In this document: positions 58,638 to 64,000 of the stretch, piece by piece
Layout: each line of letters begins with the position of its first letter
Numbering within the stretch: position 1 is the stretch's first letter
From: Botryotinia globosa
Taxonomy: Eukaryota > Ascomycota > Leotiomycetes > Helotiales > Sclerotiniaceae
DNA: 64,000 bases
Assembly (NCBI GenBank): GCA_014898425.1
Contig: RCSZ01000009.1
Span: 2,108,001 to 2,172,000 of the forward strand
Direction: 5' to 3'
Notes under the pieces: model-generated
The model's database searches: none
Told to the model about the DNA's origin: nothing
Seen by the model: only the letters and a program-made list of their open reading frames with translations
Position numbers and translations under genes: made by a program

Positions 58638-58683
58638 GCTTGGGACATTTGCTTGGGACATTTGCTTGGGACATTTGCTTGGA
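58638..58683. repeat. Minisatellite, 13-bp unit, 3.5 copies
   Basis: GCTTGGGACATTT is repeated exactly three times from 58638 and followed by a partial fourth copy. Confidence 0.95.
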
Positions 58684-59055
58684 AGAATTTGTTTGGGACG
58701 AGGGAAGAGGGACGACCAGTCACACTACAGATTGGAGAAGGAGGAAAGCAAAAGCAGTGTTATTATATGTTGAACGTCAGATTGAATATTATAGGTTCAC
58801 CAGTTCGGAGTGGAAAGATTAGATGAAGGGAGGTATCCGGTTTTTTGAGTGTTTCCTAACTACAACCTCCAAACTCCAAATGTACATGATCTATCGCATT
58901 TCATCGTGAATCGGTATCTCCAATACTCACGATGTACATGATATACATGATTAACACGAGTAAGTTGAGTGGTTTGATAACGAATGCCTTTCTTATGAGA
59001 GCAAAGCAAAGCTGCATTATGATATGAATTAAATAAGACGACTGGCTGCGCTGTC

Positions 59056-59115
59056 ATCAATCCATTTATCAATCCATCTATCAATCCATCTATCAATCCA
59101 TCTATCAATCCATCA
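59056..59115. repeat. Minisatellite, 12-bp unit, 5 copies
   Basis: Five head-to-tail copies of ATCAATCCATCT, the first and last with one mismatch. The spacer-less arrangement rules out a CRISPR array. Confidence 0.95.
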
Positions 59116-59908
59116 TCACCATCGACCCCATAAAGACTCCACTCCCTATCTATCTCTATCTCTTCACCTCCTTATTATATACGTCGGACTAATTTGATTT
59201 CGACATAACAGACTGATACTTGTTGATGTTCGACACTTGACACTCGATATTCGACACTTGTTTACTTTTTAGTCTCTTCGTGTCATATCTAATCCATAAT
59301 TACATCAATATGTAAAGAGGGAGAGCATTGATTTCACTCTTCTGTTACATTCTCTTCTTCCTTTTTCTTGTTTTGCGACATCCATATATCTAGCGATCTA
59401 ACTCTCTGTCCATATATCTATATATCTATCTCACCCTTTCTCCCCATTCGAAGGGTTTTATTTCATCATATATATCTCCAGATACCCATACACACGTACA
59501 TACATATACTTTGACTACTCTCCTTCCTCCATCTATACTTTCCCTTCCTCCCTCCCTCCCTACCCATTCCATCTGAGATCTCACATTGCATCGTTGATAT
59601 ATCTAAATATCTATATATCCATGCTCATTTCTCCATCCAACAATCCGATCTCATCTCACCCATCCATTCAATCACTTCCACGAATATTCGAGCGAGTAGT
59701 TCAGCTTCTACTGCAGTTTGACAGCTGAGACTCATAACCACTTCGCCCTCATCATTCCGCTGGCCTCATAATATCCAAGAGGTGTTGAAAGCACACACAA
59801 TTTGGTGAACTGACACGACTTAAGATCCAGGTGGTCATCAAAACTAAGGAAATCGAGCCCAAAAGACAAGAATACGCGAGGAACTTATTACAGTATTTCG
59901 AACTTTGC

Positions 59909-59938
59909 CTTCGTCTTCGCCTTCGCCTTCGCCTTCGC
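59909..59938. repeat. Hexanucleotide repeat (CTTCGC)5
   Basis: Five copies of CTTCGC, the first reading CTTCGT. They lie in the long region upstream of the SCH9 gene. Confidence 0.9.
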
Positions 59939-60190
59939 CCGGATGGCCTTAGGTACAATTTAGAATTTTGGCTCTTAAGAAATCAAGAAGAACAGACCCT
60001 GATCCAATTCTTTTCCCCCCTCTTTCCCAATTCTCCAAGATTTTCCCAAGAGAAAAGCCTAAATTTCCATTCAATTCGATTCAATTATCAAAGATTGGAA
60101 AATAATTAGGAAGAAACCAAAAAGAAGGATTGGAAATCATTTTCCGAGGTATCATCTTCATATAAACTCGAACTGCGGCTCATTCCTTGC

Positions 60191-60649
60191 TTGGTGGTTC
60201 AAAAAAATCCCAATTTCGATCCCAATTCCAAGCCCAAAGCAAAATTCGATACAATCAATACAATCATCAATACGTACGTACCCACGGAACGGAGACGAAA
60301 GAGTCATAAGTACCTCTCTCACATCTACCCGTCGGTCAAAACTTCTGCGGAACCCACCATCAACACAACTTATGACCCAGTTACTTTAAAGTCTATCTCG
60401 AGTCCCCAGCCAAAAAAAAGTACCCCCAAACTTTCTACCCTTTCTACCCTTTCTACGGTTTCTACGGTTTCTACCTCTTCTACGAACCTCCTTCGACGAA
60501 TCTCCCTCCTACCTCTCCATCCACGAAACGATCAGGCCGCAACGAAATACTTCCAAACACTCCAACATAATTATAATATTGGCATCAGACAGTCCTCGCA
60601 GATCATAAAAAGATACGAAAATGGCAGGGACAGAACACGACTTGCTTAG
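60191..60649 (+). other. 152-codon open frame upstream of SCH9 (possible uORF)
   Basis: The frame starts with a non-ATG codon (GTG-type) or later and includes a Ser/Thr repeat (STLSTLSTVSTVSTSSTN). It ends at 60649, overlapping the ATG at 60621 in another frame. It has no family resemblance. If transcribed it would be part of the leader of SCH9 and could act as an upstream frame; there is no direct evidence of translation. Confidence 0.25.
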
Positions 60650-60676
60650 GCAAGCTACACAAGCAATGATGGCAAG
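60621..60676 (+). other. Possible alternative first exon of SCH9
   Basis: ATG at 60621 in good context (GAAAATGG) opens 18 codons plus two bases (MAGTEHDLLRQATQAMMA) and ends at an AG|GTATGA donor. An acceptor GGCTAACCTGACAAATAACAG at 61332-61352 has a branch-like CTAAC and is in the matching phase. Joining would give Arg and then DDDGDHIDSD of the known SCH9 frame. The implied intron is 676 bp, long for this genome. Confidence 0.4.
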
Positions 60677-60732
60677 GTATGATTACAAATTTTTCGATTT
60701 CGCAATTCTTCAAACTTGTCGTCATAGAATCT

Positions 60733-60764
60733 ATACATACATACATACATACATACATACATAC
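60733..60764. repeat. Microsatellite (ATAC)8
   Basis: Eight perfect ATAC units, followed by ACACAA, lie inside the possible first intron or leader of SCH9. Confidence 0.95.
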
Positions 60765-61287
60765 ACACAATAGAGGTATTTATATGGCAGAGCTTCTTCT
60801 TTGAAGCTCAACCACCACAGCATACTTTTGGGCAACAACAAGGACAAAGGGAAATGTGGACAAATACTTACTATTTTCCTTCCCGCTCTTCCATCCGTTT
60901 CTTTCAACTCCACTCTCCATTTTCACGTCAACGTCTTTGCACATGCTGAATCACTAAACGTCAAAGTTGACGAGGGGTACGGTTCCGATTGTAATCGGGA
61001 TTCCTTATCGAAACGGCAATCGGCGTACAGGTACAACTTTTTTTTCTCATGAAAAATTAATCATAAGCAAGAGGGAGAGGAAGAAAACAACAATGTCACA
61101 AGAGAGAGAAATTTCATATTGGTTGAAGGGTTTCTGATTAGATTGCTTGCTTGTGAGAGAAGAAGCAATTGGTCATTCCTTACACCTTTATCTCTACATC
61201 TTTCTTCAATTCTACAATACTTTACTCTACTCTTCTCTACCCCATTCTACTCCACTCTGCAACTTCTTTCACGGTCATCAACAAACA

Positions 61288-64000
61288 ATGCCTTCACTTC
61301 ATGGTCTTTGGTCGCATATCAATGTTACTTTGGCTAACCTGACAAATAACAGAGATGATGATGGTGATCATATCGATTCCGACACACCCCGCTCTGGTGT
61401 CGCGACCCCACAACCAGATCCTTCGGACAAGCGAACTCCTGGTATATTGCATAGCTTTTATGGACAGGTTGGTTTAGGTTCTTCCTCAAGTCAAAATCCT
61501 TCGAAACATACATCACATATATCACAAAATCCTAACACAAGTGATCTTGAGAGTTACTACACTTCCCCGCGACAGAGATTTGAAACAGGGGATGCATTGT
61601 TGAAACTCACTCCGAGTTCACTCAATGAACCTAGGATTGATTGTGAAGTAGAGAAAGAAAACTCACTACTTCCACCACATGAACTTTTGGGTAGTGCTCA
61701 AATATCTAAGCAACAATATCTCTATCCGACACCGCCTGTTTCACATCCGTCCTCACTACATAAAGTGAAATTGAGTGATGCGAGTTTTGAAGATATTGGC
61801 AATAATGTACAGAAAACGGCAGCTCCTACAGATCGAGATTGTATTTCGGAATCAATTCCGTCACATGCAAGAAGAGCTTCGTCTATGACACCATTGTCAA
61901 ACATTGTCACTCCATCAAATGTTCATGCTGTACATTTTTCAAATCCAAGCGATACCCCTTCCGAGCACAGACTTAGCACTCCTCCATTATCCCGATTGAA
62001 TTCTGAATTCCACAAGTCACCATCTTATGATCGACTCAAGAAGCTAACTTGTGATGGATTAAAGAGCATACCATCCACACCCACTCGAGCTTTATCGAAT
62101 CAAACCTCGAAGTCAGATCAAAGTGTTATGAGCACACATTCTGAACATATCGCACAAAATGGCAAATCAGGCACGAGTGAGCGACCGGCTACTACTTCTC
62201 GTACTGATAGTAGTTTGGGGGGGGCAGTGGTACCACCGAAGGGCAAACTTACTGTAAAGATTAATGAAGCCAGAGGATTGAGAAAGAGCGTGGATCCTTA
62301 CGTTGTAGCCGTTTTCCAACGAAACGAGCTGGTATCAAAAGGACCACAATCAGAAGAGGACGATGAGGATGAAGGCAACTCACATAGCCCCGGTGGCATT
62401 CCCATTGGTGGCATTCCGATTACGCGAACTGGAAGTGACTCCGGTCGTTCCATGGCAATTCCGATGAAAAGTAGGCAAAGCAGCAATACTAGCTTGTCGG
62501 AATACAGAGATTTCAAGAATAAGGGCCGGAAAATGTTTACCCACCCAAAATGGGATGCTGAAGCTGTCTTGTAAGTGTGTCGGAGAGATTAGTGGCTCAT
62601 CTAGCTAATGATACTTAGTGATGTTGTTGGCTCAGATACAAGAGTCAATATAACCATTTACGACCGAGCTCAACAAGCAGAAGAATTTTTGGGTCATGTT
62701 GATCTTCAAGCCAATCTTGTTGAGAATGTCGATGCTCCAGTTACCGGCTGGTTTCAACTTCGTGGCAAAGATATGACATCGAATGCAGGAAATGTAGGTG
62801 AGGTTCACGTCGAAATTTCCTTCCAGCGAACAGAAAAGAGACATTACGGACCAGATGATTTCCAGATTTTGAAGCTTATCGGAAAGGGTACATTTGGCCA
62901 AGTCTATCAAGTAAGGAAGAAGGATACCAAGAGAATCTACGCTATGAAAGTTCTTCAAAAGAAGGTCATTGTTCAAAAGAAGGAGGTTGCTCACACCGTT
63001 GGCGAGAGAAATATTCTTGTTCGAACAGCTACAGCCGATTCTCCATTCATTGTTGGTCTTAAATTCTCCTTCCAGACTCCAACAGATCTATATCTTGTCA
63101 CAGATTATATGTCTGGAGGCGAATTGTTCTGGCATTTGCAAAAGGAGGGAAGATTTGATGAGCAACGTGCCAAATTTTACATTGCGGAACTCATCCTAGC
63201 ACTTGAACATCTTCACAAACATGATATCGTCTATCGGGACTTGAAACCAGAGAACATCTTGTTGGACGCAAATGGACACATTGCTTTGTGTGACTTTGGT
63301 CTATCGAAAGCGAACCTTACGAAGAATGCCACGACTAATACATTCTGTGGTACTACAGAGTACCTTGCACCCGAAGTTCTTTTGGATGAAGCTGGATATA
63401 CAAAGATGGTTGATTTCTGGTCTTTAGGAGTCTTGGTGTTTGAGATGTGTTGTGGGTGGAGTCCATTCTATGCAGAAGATACACAACAAATGTACAAGAA
63501 TATCGCTTTTGGTAAAGTTCGATTTCCAAGAGATACTTTGACTACAGAGGGCCGAAACTTCGTCAAAGGATTACTTAACAGAAATCCCAAACATCGTCTT
63601 GGGGCTACCGATGATGCTGAAGAATTAAAGAGACATCCTTTCTTCCAGGACATTGATTGGGATGCTCTTACCAAGAAGCTTATCACCCCCCCCTTCAAAC
63701 CAAAGTTGAAGTCAGAGACCGATACATCCAATTTCGATCCTGAATTCACCAATGCCTTGAATGGTGCATCATCACTCAACGCACGTGCAGCTGCCCTTGC
63801 TGCAGGCATGGCAACATCAACACCATTATCCCCAGGCATGCAAGCAAATTTCAAGGGCTTCACATTTGTTGATGAAAGCTCGATTGAAGAAAACATGAGA
63901 GATAGAGTCAAAGATGAATACGAGGATCGAATGGATCAAGACACTAATGATCCAGAACGTGATTGGGAGGACCCATTTGATATCCCTGATAAATCACGCA
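61288..64000 (+). CDS. sch9: SCH9-type AGC kinase with C2 domain (3' end cut by window)
   Basis: Exon 1 (61288-62570, start MPSLHGLWSHINVTLANL) and exon 2 (62619 to the window end) give 888 visible residues. A Ser/Pro-rich N-terminus is followed by a C2 domain (about 319-500, KLTVKINEARGLRKSVDPYV). The kinase has its glycine loop GKGTFG (516-521), Lys in YAMKVL (538), YRDLKPEN (Asp635), DFG (653) and activation-loop TFCGTTEYLAPE. The tail keeps FKGFTFVDESS (about 838-848), the hydrophobic motif phosphorylated by TORC1 in yeast Sch9. Sch9 links nutrients to ribosome production, growth and lifespan. No stop is reached before 64000. An alternative N-terminus from an upstream exon is possible (see 60621). 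The intron is GTAAGT...CTTAG. Confidence 0.95.

Larger units (their letters stand above)
57013..60620. other. Intergenic region and long leader upstream of SCH9
   Basis: About 3.6 kb without a supported gene. Right of the RSC7 start is the stem CGTCGC-GCCTT-GCGACG (57078-57094). Tandem repeats at 58638, 59056 and 59909 are listed separately. From about 59150 to 59700 the plus strand is C/T-rich, as in long ascomycete leaders, and a 152-codon frame lies at 60191-60649. Confidence 0.5.

Noticed and set aside
59056..59115. Possible CRISPR-like array
   Set aside because: Direct 12-bp repeats with no spacers, in a eukaryotic genome.

Overview
The window is nuclear DNA of a filamentous ascomycete. 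Genes are broken by short introns (mostly 45-125 bp) with GTATGT/GTAAGT-type donors and CTAAC-like branch points. The DNA is AT-rich outside genes, leaders are long and pyrimidine-rich, and there are split tRNA genes and typical ascomycete families (SCH9 kinase, Npl6/RSC7, Kre9-like, BTB tandem genes). A Leotiomycete, perhaps Sclerotiniaceae (Botrytis-like), is my best guess from general look; no search was run.

Layout. 1-9.2 kb is gene-poor and holds relics: a minus-strand frame broken by one TAA (3992-4468), a MACPF/perforin-like gene broken by one in-frame TAG (4884-6203) and a truncated MFS transporter end (6377-6877). Two tRNA genes follow: Arg-CCG, and an intron-containing Ser-CGA. 9.8-19.2 kb carries three minus-strand genes: a five-exon MFS transporter, a membrane-anchored glutaredoxin and a 901-residue alpha/beta hydrolase. 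21-26 kb has a fatty-acid-hydroxylase/sterol-desaturase-like membrane protein and an F-box-like protein, separated by about 2.7 kb with no clear gene. 28-35 kb is core metabolism and housekeeping: an unknown 140-residue protein, a peroxisomal hot-dog hydratase ending in SKL, TFIIB, and the divergently transcribed proteasome ATPase Rpt5. 36.4-39 kb holds two tandem BTB-like genes with identical intron positions, the second broken by an in-frame TAA. 39.3-52.9 kb holds a CE4 deacetylase, a VPS9-ankyrin-PX endosomal protein, a Gfo/Idh/MocA oxidoreductase, an unknown disordered protein, ATP synthase subunit h and a Kre9-like single-pass membrane protein. 55-57 kb is Npl6/RSC7. The right end holds the SCH9-type AGC kinase, cut off by the window edge.

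The genes do not form an evident operon-like or biosynthetic cluster. Functional links are general: TFIIB and RSC7 in transcription, Rpt5 in protein turnover, VPS9-PX in endosomal traffic, SCH9 in nutrient signalling, hydratase in peroxisomes. The most unusual signals are: (1) several single-stop relics whose stops all fit CpA-to-TpA change, as left by RIP; (2) a second possible first exon for SCH9 that joins in frame; (3) a seven-fold CCAAT array upstream of the glutaredoxin; (4) twin palindromes upstream of the oxidoreductase; (5) a 187-bp trinucleotide tract upstream of the hydrolase.
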